A program made the position numbers and the translations under genes. The notes beneath the pieces were generated by a model. That model searched no databases, was not told the origin of the DNA, and saw only the letters and a list, made by a program, of their open reading frames with translations. From positions 9,052,001 through 9,116,000 of the forward strand of contig OZ316891.1 in assembly GCA_973895155.1 (NCBI GenBank): DNA of 64,000 nucleotides, written 5' to 3'. This stretch comes from Marsupella aquatica. Lineage: Eukaryota; Marchantiophyta. Each line of letters opens with the position of its first letter. Position 1 is the stretch's first letter. Positions 42,715-54,012 of the stretch are shown here, one piece after another.

Positions 42715-44416
42715 TAGTTAAAAATGATAGAAAAATTATAAATTTTGAACTTTTTCTAAGTCAATGGTCCAGTATAGTTACTTTTTGTAACAATTTAGAT
42801 CAACTGAACACTTTACCTAATGTCATGCTACACCGGAGACTACTTCATGTTCTAGATATTGAACGACAGCGGAAGTCTTTACCTTTCTATCGGCATCACA
42901 CTCAAGACATGGATGTAATTCAAGAAGCTATGCAAGAGAATACCTACACAAGAGTTCAGCAACCAGATCAGACGGCACTACTCCAACAAGATTAGCTCTA
43001 CTACGATCATAGTTAAGTTATATAGATCTACATAATTTTAGTTAAATACTTAAAGTAGTCAGAAAAGTCCCATACTTTTCCAGGAGATAGACCTTACGTA
43101 GTAGAACCTACCCTGAAAATCTCAACTCAAATCGACATGTGGTTTGAAAGTTAAAAATATTTTAGTTTTGCTATTTTTTGCTTAGGCGCGAAAGCGCTAA
43201 TGCGCCCATGCTCTTATGCGCGCATGCGCCCAACACTTAGAAAATTTTCCGATTTTTGTTTTCTGTAATCTTTTTAATACTTTTACCTATTTTATTGAGT
43301 CACTTAGGCACCTCAGAAAAGTCTCATATTTTTCCAGCATAAAGAATATACATCATAGACCACTTCAGCAAAGTTTCACCTTTTTATGACGTTTAGTTTA
43401 GAAACTAAATTTTGGAACCATATTCATTAGTTTTACCATAATTCCACTTTTACAATAGTTAACACCTGAATATCTTTTAGTTAGTTTTTCATTCCATGAA
43501 CATTCCACTGAACCTTAGGTACTTCTGTAGTACGATTTTATTACTTTACTTTTACCCATGACCCTTGAGATAAGAAAGGGCATGTCCTTTCATTATCTAT
43601 TTTCCTTTTAGTTCCTCCTAGCATATAAGTAGTAGTTCTCATATCATTTCAAGTGTGAAGAAATTTCATGAGCGCTTAGTTACAAGTCTGCAACTTTGTT
43701 ACCTCCATTTGTAGCAAGCACTCTATGTTGTTTATGAGTACTTAATACAAAGGATTTCTTCCCCTTCCTTGTGTTTGAATGATTGAGATTCTAGACCAGA
43801 GAAGTAAAACTTTATGATTGATGAATCTTTTGAATGTGTGGAGATAGATTCCTTAATTGGTGAAGGCTATACATTCTTGAGTTCTTGATGCATATGTTTT
43901 TGGCATAACATTGCTTGTGCACGAGGTGCACAGAATGTTATCACCCAATTATCTGTGACTTTAAGTTGTTGATGATGGTGCTTGATATTTGTGATACAAA
44001 GTACCAATTGGATGCTGAAGTGATTGGTTGTTAATCTTAACTTAGTACCTCGGAAGGAAAGGTTGAGATGTGTAGACGGCACCCTAACAACCATCCCAGT
44101 AAAGTATTTCATTCCAAAAATGTTCTTACAAGTTCAATACCTTAAATCATCTCAAATTAAGTTATGTTGGTATTTTCCAGATTCCCTCACCATACCTCAA
44201 GATTTTATTGTGTTTTGTTAATTGTTTCCATTTTGTTATTTTATTTACAATGTTAAGCAAACATTCAAAACTATGCCTTGCTGAGCAACCATAGTAAAAG
44301 GCTCACCTTTGTGTTTTTGTTACTTAAGTCATTCAAAAGTGCTAAATCATAGAAAATTATTCCTTACATGTTCTTCCATGGGAACGAATACCGAGTTTTG
44401 AATCTTAAATGTTTAT
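42715..44416. mobile_element. 1.7-kb non-coding insertion between gag and protease of element G
   Basis: It separates gag from protease. It has no ORF of note. Features of LTR-type sequence include the repeated CAGAAAAGTC.CATA.TTTTCCAG (43060 and 43310), the GCGCGAAAGCGC / GCGCGCATGCGC strip (43188-43225), and a TTCTTCCCCTTCCTTGTGTTTGAATGATTGAGA end-like block near 43760. A solo LTR of a Ty3 element is my best guess. The exact ends are uncertain. Confidence 0.4.
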
Positions 44417-45592
44417 TTATGTCCCTAGTGTGATACTACAAGTAGAGTGACTGGTTGAAAAGAGATTAATCCGCTGAGAAGATAAAGAGGACTCAGCAAA
44501 GTGAGTGGATGAGGGAGGTTTAATTGATCTATAAACCACATTGGCCCAGCCTTTGGCACGTGGACGGCAATCTGGTTGGATGTGGTCTTTCTTCTGGCAG
44601 TAATGACAAGTGAGTTCCTTGTATTTGCCTTGAGAAGAATGAGGCACAATAGGACCAAGAGCGAGAGCAGGACCAGGGCTCATTTTTGGCCTTTGATTGT
44701 TGCCACTTTTATACTTGAAAGGTTTGCCCATTGCAACTAATGCACCAGCAGGTTCAACTTTTGCTTTACCCTTGGAATTGGTGTGCATGGAATTTTCTTG
44801 AATTTTCCCAATAATCATGGCAAAAGTTAGATTTGTTGTATTACTGAGAACAAAGATGAAAGGCCTCCATGACACAGGAAGCGTTCCAAGAAAAATAATT
44901 TGAAGGAGATTGTCAACTATAGCAAACACAAAAACTGCGGCGTCATCTACAACACCTTGAAATTCTTCAAGAAACTCAACAACTGAATTTTGCTTTGATA
45001 AGGTAAGAGATAAGAGCTTACGCCATACAGAAACTTGGGCGGCCAGCTGGTCAAACAACTCGTAGGTAGACTTAAGTTGATCCTACACTTCCTTTGAAGT
45101 GAGAAGTGATTGAATAGGTTGATTTTGTTTATTCCCGCAATGCAAGATTAGATCTGCTGAGGCTTTTGCATCCTTCATCTTCCACTCGGCTTGTTGAATT
45201 GGGTTGGTTGCATGGACCAGGATCAAGACTTATTCCGTCAACTACAGAGAAGAGATCTTGTCTAATAAGAAGCATCTCTAACTTGATTTTCCATTTAACT
45301 TTTCAACCATGTAGACTCTATAGGGATCAGAAGGTGGATTAGCCATCTTCAATAGAATATCTTTGATAGATGGAGTCCTTGAGAAATATGATCAACTAAG
45401 AGGGGAAAATAAAAATCTGCCTACATATTTATGAAAGTGCTCATAAAAAATCTTAGGAGGGGGAGGCAGAAGAGAACTCAAAACACATCTAATTGTTGTG
45501 AGTTCATCTAGAATGATATCCACCAAATCATTGTTGTCTAACGGATCCGATTGTAAGAATGCAGACATAAAAGTTTTAGAAGAAGAATCCAT
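44417..45592 (-). pseudogene. Copia gag of element G, broken
   Basis: Starts at ATG 45592 (MDSSSKTFMSAFLQ) and resumes from 45350 with a PPSDPYRVYMVEKLNG block, then AEWKMKDAKASADLIL, LWD-type VYDQLKSTYELFDQ, and a UBN2-type core (SVVEFLEEFQGVVDD), ending in a CCHC knuckle CHYCQKKDHIQPDC near 44580. Several stops and shifts occur between 45060 and 45400. It packages element RNA in virus-like particles when intact. Confidence 0.78.
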
Positions 45593-45613
45593 TTTTATGT
45601 TTAAAGATTATTC

Positions 45614-45727
45614 TGTTAGACTCTACCCGACTTTACCCGTTGACCGGACTAGTCGGTCACCCGACACAACTATATGTACACACCATTCAAGACTCTATAC
45701 ACGGTTATTGGCATTTACATTCCTACA
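45614..45727 (+). repeat. 5' LTR of Copia element A (114 bp)
   Basis: Starts TGTTAGACTCTACCCG, carries GGTCACCCGACAC like the LTR at 1449-1550, ends CCTACA before the primer motif. Same subfamily as D and the left-edge element. Confidence 0.85.
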
Positions 45728-47034
45728 CGTTATCAGCACGAAGCTCTTCACCAGCAAATTTTTTTGAGGTGAAGGCCAGGATTGAATTGAATGTTGAAGA
45801 ATTGAATCGAACGTGGATAGCTCTCACATAGAATCGGGCGAGGAATGATAAGGACCGAAGGGCTGAAATATCAAATCAAAATTACACGATAATTGTAGGC
45901 AGATTTCAAAGGAGAGAAGAAAACTCAAAGAAAAGGAAATCAAAAGGCCATACGAAGCAGCAAAGGATTCGGACTTATTCAAAGCAGAATGGCAACAATA
46001 AGTCAATTCATGGATTGAAAGAAAGAGCGACTAGAAAGCAGAAGAAACTACATAAGAAGATCAAAGAGATTGATTCGAGGGTACAATTAAAGAAGAAAAC
46101 ACCTCGAGGCGAAATGGAATCGCACAGATTGATCCTATAGTGAAGCCGAAGAGAGAAACGAAAAGAAAATTGAACATAGGAAGCGAAGGAAAATGAAAGC
46201 ATACAAAAATGAGAACATTCAGCAATTGATCAGGAGAAGAGGAAATTGAACCCCCTATTACACAGCGCGATCGACAGCAGAAATGAGTGGAATCAAAAAG
46301 AGGGAAAACGATCAAGTCAGAGGGAAGAAGACATTGTGAAACGAGAAGAAAGAGCAAGTAGAAATCTAAATTTGAAGTCAAAAACTGTTGATGCTGTCAC
46401 AACTTACTTTTGAGAATGATTGAGATGAGAATTCATGCCTGAGCACAGCACTGTTGACGAGAAGAGCAGGATGTGGATTGGGGGGGATCCAATTCGACAC
46501 GAAGCGGAGGTGAAGTCGTGAGGCGCGCGCATAGCACCTCTCCAAGAAGAAAAACCAAAAAAATGCAACAAAACAGCGAAAACGCGGCTAAGTCCAAAAC
46601 CCTCTTTAACTGCACAATCTGTCAAAGCAATTTCCGCACACAAAGAAAACTATGCAATTAACCATCTAAGTGCAAATAACCACAAAACCTCCATAATTGC
46701 ACACCGTAACAAAGAAAACTTAACTTTACAAAGCTGCATGTGCACTTAACCAGGGCACGAGTAACTAATCACCCATAATTGCACAAACTGCAAAACTCCA
46801 TTACTGCACAATTCAACAAAGGAAATAGCAAATACAAAGGAAACTTTGCAATTAACCAAATAACAAGGAAAACCTAAATCCTAAGTGCAAACCCTAAAAT
46901 TGAATTCCAGATTTGCATGCTCTCTGCACCCAGTCCCACTTTGCATGTCGCATAAATGTGCTTTGTCGATATTTACTATACTTACTAGAACATAAGCCCC
47001 AATCACCATTAAAAGGAACCTAACCACCACCCCG
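45728..47034 (+). other. Leader of Copia element A
   Basis: Non-coding. The outer 900 bp (45780-46620) is A/G-rich in sense orientation and unlike the other leaders. The inner 400 bp (46630-47030) matches the inner leaders at 60-440 and 23580-24030, with GTGCACTTAACC and CCCTAAAATTG motifs. Confidence 0.65.
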
Positions 47035-47275
47035 ATGGCCAACCTGGAGAAATTGACTTTCCCAGCTTTAGAATCGATGGTAACAATTACCTCGAGTGGT
47101 CCATAAACCTAAAGGAGAACCTGACCTCCTTAACTCTACTCCCCGCTATAGGGATCGCTCAACCCATACTAGTTGGCGAACCCCAACCAGACCCGTTAAC
47201 CAAAGCCAATGAATCCAAGGCCCTAGTATTTCTTAGACACCATATCCATAGATTCTTGCAAAGACAATACATGCG
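47035..47275 (+). pseudogene. Copia gag N-terminal fragment with frameshift
   Basis: ATG at 47035 begins MANLEKLTFPALE, parallel to the gag start at 23565. A one-base deletion right after (GAATCGAT where the relative has GAAATCGAT) shifts the frame; the rest, read in the other frame, matches the relative up to FLQRQYM, where the coding stops at 47275. Confidence 0.82.
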
Positions 47276-47314
47276 TCAACATGATATCATATCTATGTAA
47301 ATGCTTTGATACCA

Positions 47315-47662
47315 TATCAACATGATATCAACTCAATATAACATCATGTAAGCAATGATTGTATTAGCATTGTGTTGAACATAAATATAATCAAGTGTAC
47401 AAAACAAACACTAAGGTTTGTGTATGTAAAGAAGTGAGGTCCTGAAATGACACATCTAAGAGACACTGTATATGAGGTCTACACACCCTTTGCATAACCA
47501 ATTAATGAGGTGTATGGTCATGGATCATGACCAAGTAGTGCTATCTCATTAGATTGTCATCATTGGCGCATATATATATATCCCTTTAAACGTGAAGGCC
47601 AAGGTCCTAACTATGGTAGGTTAACCTATGGTTAGGTAAACTAGCATGTATATATCTTAACA
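47315..47662 (-). repeat. LTR of Copia element B (about 350 bp) with both PPT and primer site
   Basis: Minus-strand start TGTTAAGATATATAC preceded by AAGGGGAAG (47663-47671), as a 3' LTR should be. But its other end runs into TGGTATCAAAGC (47303-47314), a classical initiator-tRNA-Met primer site, as a 5' LTR should. A shared LTR from unequal recombination between tandem elements would explain both. Confidence 0.65.
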
Positions 47663-47689
47663 CTTCCCCTTGATTGTATTATGGGAATA

Positions 47690-48575
47690 ATGCAAGCGAT
47701 TATATGCTAGTTTAAGTTCTCCAACAAAATCTCTAAAATTTTACTTTGTTCCTAAGAAGGTGTTGCCTCATTAAAACCCTCTCATACTCCTGCAAAGGAA
47801 AGAGTACAACCACCTTTTATATATATGAATGTTAGGATATTGACTATCAATGGGTAGTTGCTACGATGGATCTCTTATTTTAGATAGTCTCCTTAAGCCT
47901 ATTCGGCGCTGCCTATGTGTTTGATCGAGTCTCTTTGAATGAATCATTTTGACATTTGCTCAACACATGCATAATTGTCTTCAAACAACACAATGGGTTG
48001 GGTTAAGTTGGTAAGCCACATTGTGTGCTAATGTGATCAATTATTCTTCTCAATCATATGCATTCTCTACTAGCTTCATACAAGGCAATGATCTCAACAT
48101 GGTTTAGTACTTTTCCATGAAATAATCGTACCATATAAAAATATATAACCAGTTTGTGACTTAGTGTTATCTGGATCTAAGAAATATTCAGCGTCTGCAT
48201 TATTGGTTAAAGTATAGTTAGTGTTATTAGAGAAATATAATCTCATATCAATAGACTTGTCTTTAAGATAATTATATAGTAATATTCTTTTAATTTTGTT
48301 CCAATGGCATATGGTAGGTTATGCGCTATGTCTAGCCAATAAATTCATGGCAAATGATATATCAGGTCTTGTTTGGTTTGCTAGAAATATCAAAGCTCCT
48401 ATTGCTCATAAATAAGGTTTCTCAGGACCCATTAATAATAGCTCATTTTTGGTTTGTTTCCTGACTATCTCTATCTAGAGATCTTATTTCCATGGGAGAA
48501 GTAAGTGGATGAGCTTTATACATATTAAATTATTTAAGGATTTTATTTGTATAAGTACTTTGGTGTAAAAGCATT
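47690..48575 (-). pseudogene. Copia RT end and RNase H of element B
   Basis: Minus strand: MLLHQSTYTNKILK, HPLTSPM, then the NQTRPDI block and an RNase H with RLYFSNN and DPDNTKSQTGYIF motifs. Several stops (K*AII, *ETLF) interrupt it. It follows on from the inverted segment at 48580. Confidence 0.7.
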
Positions 48576-48579
48576 CCTC

Positions 48580-49200
48580 ATAGGCTAATGATGCACCAAA
48601 TGGATGTAGTGACAACATATTTATATGGATTATTTGATACCGTATTTATATGAAGGCACTCCCAAAACTAATAAGCTGAAATATCTTTCATATTCAGGGG
48701 GAGCAATCATTAATAAAGAACCTCATAACAAATCTCCTTCTACCTCATATACCACTAATAAACCCTTAGGAGTAACGAAGGGGAAAGGACCTATAGTCCT
48801 TAAAATGCATAAGAGTGGGCGTTTTGTCCATCTAGGAAAATGGCCTATTGTCCCACCCGTGCAACACTCCATGCTTTTGAATAAGGATGGATACGTTGTC
48901 CAGATCGATCAATCAATGTATGGACTAAAACAAAGTGGTAGAATATGGTACCAAAGGTTTAAAGAAGAGATGTTAACTATGGGTTTCACTAATGAGGATA
49001 CATCGTCATGTTTATTCATCAAAAGAAATGATAATGAATTTCTAATTATAGCAATATATGTTGATGACATAAACTTATTTGGACACATGAGGATGATTAA
49101 CAAAACTATTGAAATGCTAAAGAAAATGTTTGAAATGAAGGATTTAGACCAAACCCATTATTGTTTAGGTTTACAATTTGAACATTTAAATGTTTTCCCT
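48580..49200 (+). pseudogene. Copia RT middle, inverted relative to its element
   Basis: Plus-strand open frame 48625-49190 with MYGLKQSGRIWYQRF, TSSCLFIKRN and the catalytic block IAIYVDDINLFG, ending LGLQFEHLN. The next residues expected (MLLHQ) are found on the minus strand at 48575, so this piece is flipped. A homologous copy of its first 120 bp lies on the minus strand at 49250-49410. YVDD is intact. Confidence 0.8.
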
Positions 49201-49249
49201 TCCTGGAGTGGTAAAGGGTTGAGATGTAGATGTGGTTGGGTTTTCTTTT

Positions 49250-51148
49250 GTTTTATTCTCCCCTTGAATATGATATGTTTGTCTCTTTATTAATTCTGGT
49301 GGTGCTTTCATGCATATATAGTAGTATCCAACAATTCGTATAAATATGTATTTACTATATCCATCTGATGCATCATTAACCTATGTCCTAGGGAAAAGCC
49401 AACTAGGTATCTATAGGTTATAGCATTCATAACTGGTGCTTATGTTAAATTAAAATCACGCTTGAACTAGGTATCTGTGTATATCCTTAAATTGCAACAA
49501 GGCGTGCTTTATATCTCGCAACTTGGCCTTGAGCGTTTCATTTTTTCACAAAAGTCCACTTATAATCAGTTAAGTGACTGGGTGTTTGTTGGTGCAGGGA
49601 CAATAGGTCCAAACACTTGGCGTTTAATCAGTGAATCAAAATCTGAATTAATTGTCACGGTCTTTTCCCATTTTGACCAATCTAGGCATTCTTGTGCTTT
49701 GGTAATGGTTTTCTTGTTATGTTTGTTATATTTTGGGAAATGTAAAATGCAAAGTTATCATCCATGGGAATATTGTTTCTATTCCATAGAGTCCTAGTAT
49801 TCATATATTGAATTGATAGATCTTCATTTTATGGGATTTCCATGGGAATTAGTGTAGGTATCACCTCAAGTATTATAGGTGATGGTGTTGTGGTAGTTCT
49901 TCTTTGTCTTGGTTGGGTATCTTTAGATCCCAAAGGACGTCCATGTTTTGCTCTTGGTTGTTGCTCAGGGGCATTTGCAATGTCAGGAATGTGATAATGT
50001 TAACTGCACAATATCGGTAAATGTATCTGGCATTTGCTCCATGGTCTTTGACAATTACAATATCCTATAAACTTCTTCTTCATCTTGACATGTCCGTGGA
50101 TCATTCCAAAAAATGGATTGTGTTTGCCATCGCAACTCTAAGTCACGAGTTTGTTCAAATTGTGGCTTCTCGTCAAATAATTTAGGGAAAATGTTCTCAT
50201 AGAAATGACATTCAGCAAATCTTGCTTGAAAAACATTAGTAGTGGGTGGTTCTAGGTACATGATTATAGACGGTGACTCAAAACCAATATAAATACCTTT
50301 CTATCTTTGAGGTCCCATTTTTGTATGGTTAGGTCCCATTACAAGGACTAGATAGTACTTGACAACCAAATATCCTGACATGAGATAAGTCAGGGTCTAC
50401 ACCAAAAGCTAAGTACGTGGTGTGCAGTTAGGTCATTTTATGCTGATGGACGATATTCAAGTAAAGATGCCGCATGTAAAACAGCATGACCCCAAACAGT
50501 TGTAGGTAACTGTGTCTGCATGAGCATGGGTCTTGCTATCATTTGGATTTTCTTAAATAACGGATTCAACAATACCGTTTTGAAAATGGACGTGAGGTAC
50601 AGGGTATTGGGTATCTATCCCTATAGCCATGCAAAAATCTTCAAATGTTTTTGAAGTGAATTTGCCTGCGTTATCAACCCTAATCGTCTTGATAGGGTTT
50701 TCAAGGAATTGGGCTTTTAGCTTCAGAATGTGTGCTAAAAGTCTAGGAAAGACCATTTTTCGTGTGGAAAGTAATGAAACTTGTGACCATTTTGAAGATG
50801 CATCAATTATGACGGCCCACTCAATGGTTCAATAGGACCACATACATATGCATGCACGCATTCTAAAAATCTAGGCATTTTATGGATAGTCTTAGAAACA
50901 GAAGGTCTAAGTATTAATTTTCCTTGAGAGCATGTCATGCATTTTTGAATTTTATGTGTCGGGCGTGCTTTCATTGGTATGTTGTGGGTTACTTTCTTCA
51001 TTTTCTGAAACATGCTTATACTAAGATGTCCTAACCTAGTATGCCAAAGGTCATATAGTGACATATCATGTGTGATAGAATGAAAAGCATTCAACTGGAT
51101 AACATAAAAACCCAACGGATAAGCAAAAACAGTTTCCTTTATTTGCAT
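49250..51148 (-). pseudogene. Copia pre-integrase, integrase and RT start of element B
   Basis: From the right: LYDLWHTRLGHLSISMFQKM (pre-integrase zinc block), CSQGKLILRPS, a broken integrase centre, then ILKLKAQFLENPIKTIRVDN with NGIVESVI (DDE end) at 50553-50756, the MYLEPPTTNVFQARF block (50055-50261), and an RT start with HQMDIVNTYLYE near 49400. Shifts and stops throughout. The RLGH motif is intact, unlike in element C. Confidence 0.78.
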
Positions 51149-51163
51149 GCCCTCATAAGTATT

Positions 51164-51441
51164 CTATAAAATATGAATAATTTCTTGATTCTTGTCGGTA
51201 CTAGTATGAATATGGTATCCATTGTCTCTAATGTCCTTGAAACTAATTAAGTTCCTCGTGGCGTTAGGCACGTAGATAGCGGACTTAATGTGAATAGTGG
51301 TGTCTTGGGGTAAAATGATGGTGACAAGTCCATGGCCTTCTTCTATCTGATTACTCCCCATGATAGTGATCATCTTCCTATGGGATGGAGTAATATGGTT
51401 GAAATAATCTATACATTTAGTATAGTGTGGGACGTACCACT
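51164..51441 (-). pseudogene. Copia protease fragment of element B
   Basis: MITIMGSNQIEEGHGL, YVPNATRNLISFKDIRDNG and, at the right end, SGTSHTI, the protease active-site flank. Coding stops at 51442, where the LTR of the Ty3-like element begins, within the Asp-Ser-Gly codons. Confidence 0.75.
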
Positions 51442-51753
51442 TGTAGTAGTTGATAAAAGACTAAAAACACAATTTTATCTCTATCGACTCGATATTCGGT
51501 CCCTTTAAGAACAAGATGGGGTTGATTTGATAAATAAAACACATGAGAGTTTTTAGATGCTCTCTAACATATAGTAATCATGATTGATTACTTTACTCAG
51601 GTATTTTGAAGATCACTCCACAACGGTGAGAAGTTTTTAATGGTAATTCAACATTATGTAACCATCAAATAATAAAATAAAACAATTAACAAAACACAAG
51701 GAAAAATGTCTTAAAGTATGATAAGGGAGTCTGGAATTTACCAAGGTTACTCC

Positions 51754-52200
51754 TTATTCATAAGTTAAAATAAATTCTCCTATTGTGATGTTGGCTTTGA
51801 CATTGTCAATGTCTGCCACAATGTCATACGGTTGGGATTTCTCCAACTTCAATTTCCCTTCCTCGATTGAAGGCACCACAGGAGTAATTGACTTCTTGAT
51901 TTCAGGTTTCACTTGTAATTCACAAGCCAAAATCTCTTTGACTTCTGCAGAGATGTCCGGTAAGAAGTATTTGAGATCATTACGATCATATGCTCCATCG
52001 TTCTTGTGGTCCACCTCTTCTCTTTCCACTGTTACAGGCTGCTTGACCTTCGTCAATTCCTTCAGGGGTTTAGCCAACTTTTTCTCTTTAGATCGAGTCA
52101 CTGCGAACATGTTCAGTACTCTGTCTCTCTCCCAAACTCTTTTGTTGGGTTGGCCAAGTTCCTCTTCCTTGACTAAGTGAGGTACCTCAATGTCAAACAC
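51754..52200 (-). pseudogene. Ty3-like gag-pol linker just before protease
   Basis: 148 codons, charged, ending YDIVADIDNVKANITIGEFIL, the conserved block directly upstream of protease in plant Ty3 gag-pol proteins. A stop follows and no DTGA protease exists. The break at this point suggests an internal deletion of pol. Confidence 0.7.
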
Positions 52201-52206
52201 CAGGCC

Positions 52207-53007
52207 CTATGATCCACCATTATTCATATCCGGAATTTTGGTGGCTGCAGTTTTAATTTTTGGATTCAGATCCGGATCTGCACTTGGAAATAGTTTTCTG
52301 CGTTCTTTCTCCTTTTTCTTCATTATGGCGACTTGGGATGTAGACTCCTTCCTTGGGTTCCGATAAGTTGGAGAGGTGACTTCCACAATTCGGACATGGT
52401 CCACCTCTCCTTCTGGCAGCCACATTTCCTCCTCATAGCACACAAGCCAAACATTAGATTCTGGTTTTTGTGTGTCCTTGACTGGCTCTTGTACATATCT
52501 TACCAGCATCTTTGGCTTGGGTGGTGCGGGGCATTCCATAGGTAAGTGACCTTCCTTACCAAAGTTTCCACACAAAGGATTCATCCCTTCAGGTCTCTTT
52601 GGCCATGGACATTGCGGTGAAAAATGGGTCTGATCCCCACAATTTCAACATACGCCTCTTGGCAAAGTTCCTCGTGGTGGGTATCCTCCTGGTGGTGCCA
52701 TAGGTGGCTTATAGACAGGTCTATTAGGTCCTCCTTGAGGTCTTATTGGTGGTCTAGGGAAGTATTGTACAGGGCCTTGAGGTTGAACTTGATACACTGA
52801 ATGTTCATACCTCTGGAACTCTGAATCACACTCCATCTCACCTTCATAGTCTTCACCTGCAATGTAATTCACTTGCTTTGGGCTAGGGCATTCATTAGGA
52901 TAATGGCCCATCTTCTTACAAATAGCACACCACACATTGTACCTCTGTTGTTGTATGGGTCTCCGTGGTGGGTTATTCATCGCAAGGTTTACAGCCAATC
53001 CCTTCAT
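52207..53007 (-). pseudogene. Ty3-like gag C-terminus with three zinc knuckles
   Basis: Three CCHC-type knuckles in a row: CAICKKMGHYPNEC (about 52900), C-stop-NCGDQTHFSPQC (about 52630) with TGA for the second residue, and CGNFGKEGHLPMEC (about 52560), whose second Cys is Phe. A Pro-rich linker lies between. They bind the element's RNA in intact gag. The stop and lost ligand show decay. Confidence 0.78.
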
Positions 53008-53096
53008 CTATTTGGCAAGACCTTCCATGATGTCTACAATTTTGCCTTCACTTTTTGCAGTTTTTGCAGGTTTAACAGTGGACACTTTCTTGGATT

Positions 53097-54012
53097 TCAC
53101 CTCCTCCCCATCAGTGCTGTCCGTATCGTCTCCACTATCATCGCTCTCACTGGATGTATTGTCTTCAGAAGAGGAAGAATCAGCTTATTTGTTTTCTTTT
53201 TCTTAGACTTCTTCTTCTTTTTCCTTTCTTCTTCTTCAATCTCTTTTGCCAGCTGGGACCGTTGGGAGAGATTGGCATCTATATAAGATTGAGCTACATC
53301 ATAAGCCTCAGTCAATGTTGTAGGATTGGACATTCTGACAAACTTATTCAATCCATGGTACAAGCCTTGAATAAACCATTCCTTGATCAAGTAAGCCGAT
53401 GGAGCTGGTGTAACTTTCTTGATTAGTCTGTTAATCCTTTGAAGGTAACCACTCAAGGAATCTGTCTTCTTCATCATTATGGAATTGAGTCGTGTAAACG
53501 CCCAAAGCAGTGGCTCCATCTTCTTGGAATGCCTTCAGGAATTCTGGTTTAACCACAGCCCAATCAGCTGTATTTTCCAGGTTAGAGTAACATGTTCTGG
53601 CTTCACCTCTCATGAGACCTCCAAAAATTGTAGCTTTTATGTCTAGTGCATCATCTTCGTTGGACATTGCCACAGCCTCAAAATTCTCCATCCAGGCTTC
53701 AAAGTTATACTTCTTCCCTCTGAAGTAATCACAACAAATCCTTGACCGGCTCGCCATTGCAAGTCCTCCTGGTGGTGGTGGTGCTTGTGACGTTGCTAGA
53801 GTTTGTGCCGAAGTTATGCTCGGTCGCGTCGAACTCCTTCTTCTTCCCCTGACAAAAGGCACAACAAGTTTAGGCCCAAATCTCAAATTCAAATATGCAG
53901 GTCTAGTCCTGGTTGGTCGGTCTGGTGTTCCTCCACTTGTCCACGCTCCTAGAACTGAAGATACTGCACCAACACGGGGGTTCTGCGGACTTCTGTAATC
54001 ACTTTGTTGCAA
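53097..54012 (-). pseudogene. Ty3-like gag N-terminal and core domain, frameshifted
   Basis: From ATG 54012: a basic, Pro-rich start, then CDYFRGKKYNFEAWMENFEAVA and EARTCYSNL, the Retrotrans_gag core. Near 53490 the frame shifts, and the core continues as DSLSGYLQRINRLIKKV, LIKEWFIQGLYHGLNKFV and TLTEAYDVAQSY, ending in an EEEERKKKKK stretch. Confidence 0.78.

Larger units (their letters stand above)
39254..45592 (-). mobile_element. Degenerate Copia element G
   Basis: Minus-strand order: gag start (45592) and gag (44417-45350), a 1.7-kb insertion (42715-44416), protease (42600-42700), GAG-pre-integrase and integrase (41460-42223), then RT (39254-40038). The integrase-RT order is Copia. An LTR copy (40389-40690) lies inside it. 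It has no LTRs of its own in the window that I can assign, many stops, and no RNase H. It is from a different family than element D: another zinc knuckle and gag. Confidence 0.7.
45614..47275 (+). mobile_element. Copia element A, 5' part: LTR, leader and gag start
   Basis: Plus-strand relative of element D: 114-bp LTR (45614-45727), CGTTATCAGCACGAA primer motif, 1.3-kb leader (to 47034) and gag start (47035). Coding breaks off after TACATGCG at about 47275, where another Copia fragment begins in the opposite direction. It inserted just upstream of the gag start of element G. Confidence 0.82.
47276..51441 (-). mobile_element. Degenerate Copia element B with internal inversion
   Basis: Minus-strand order: protease end (51164-51441), pre-integrase and integrase (50055-51148), RT start (49250-50050), an inverted RT segment (48580-49200, plus strand), RT end and RNase H (47690-48575), PPT (47663-47671) and LTR (47315-47662). 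It is of the same family as element C. Its gag and 5' LTR are missing because the Ty3-like element starts at 51442 inside its protease. Confidence 0.75.

Noticed and set aside
43188-43225. GCGCGAAAGCGC strip as a bacterial-type terminator
   Set aside because: It lies in an LTR-like non-coding insertion in a plant genome, with no U-run and no gene upstream.
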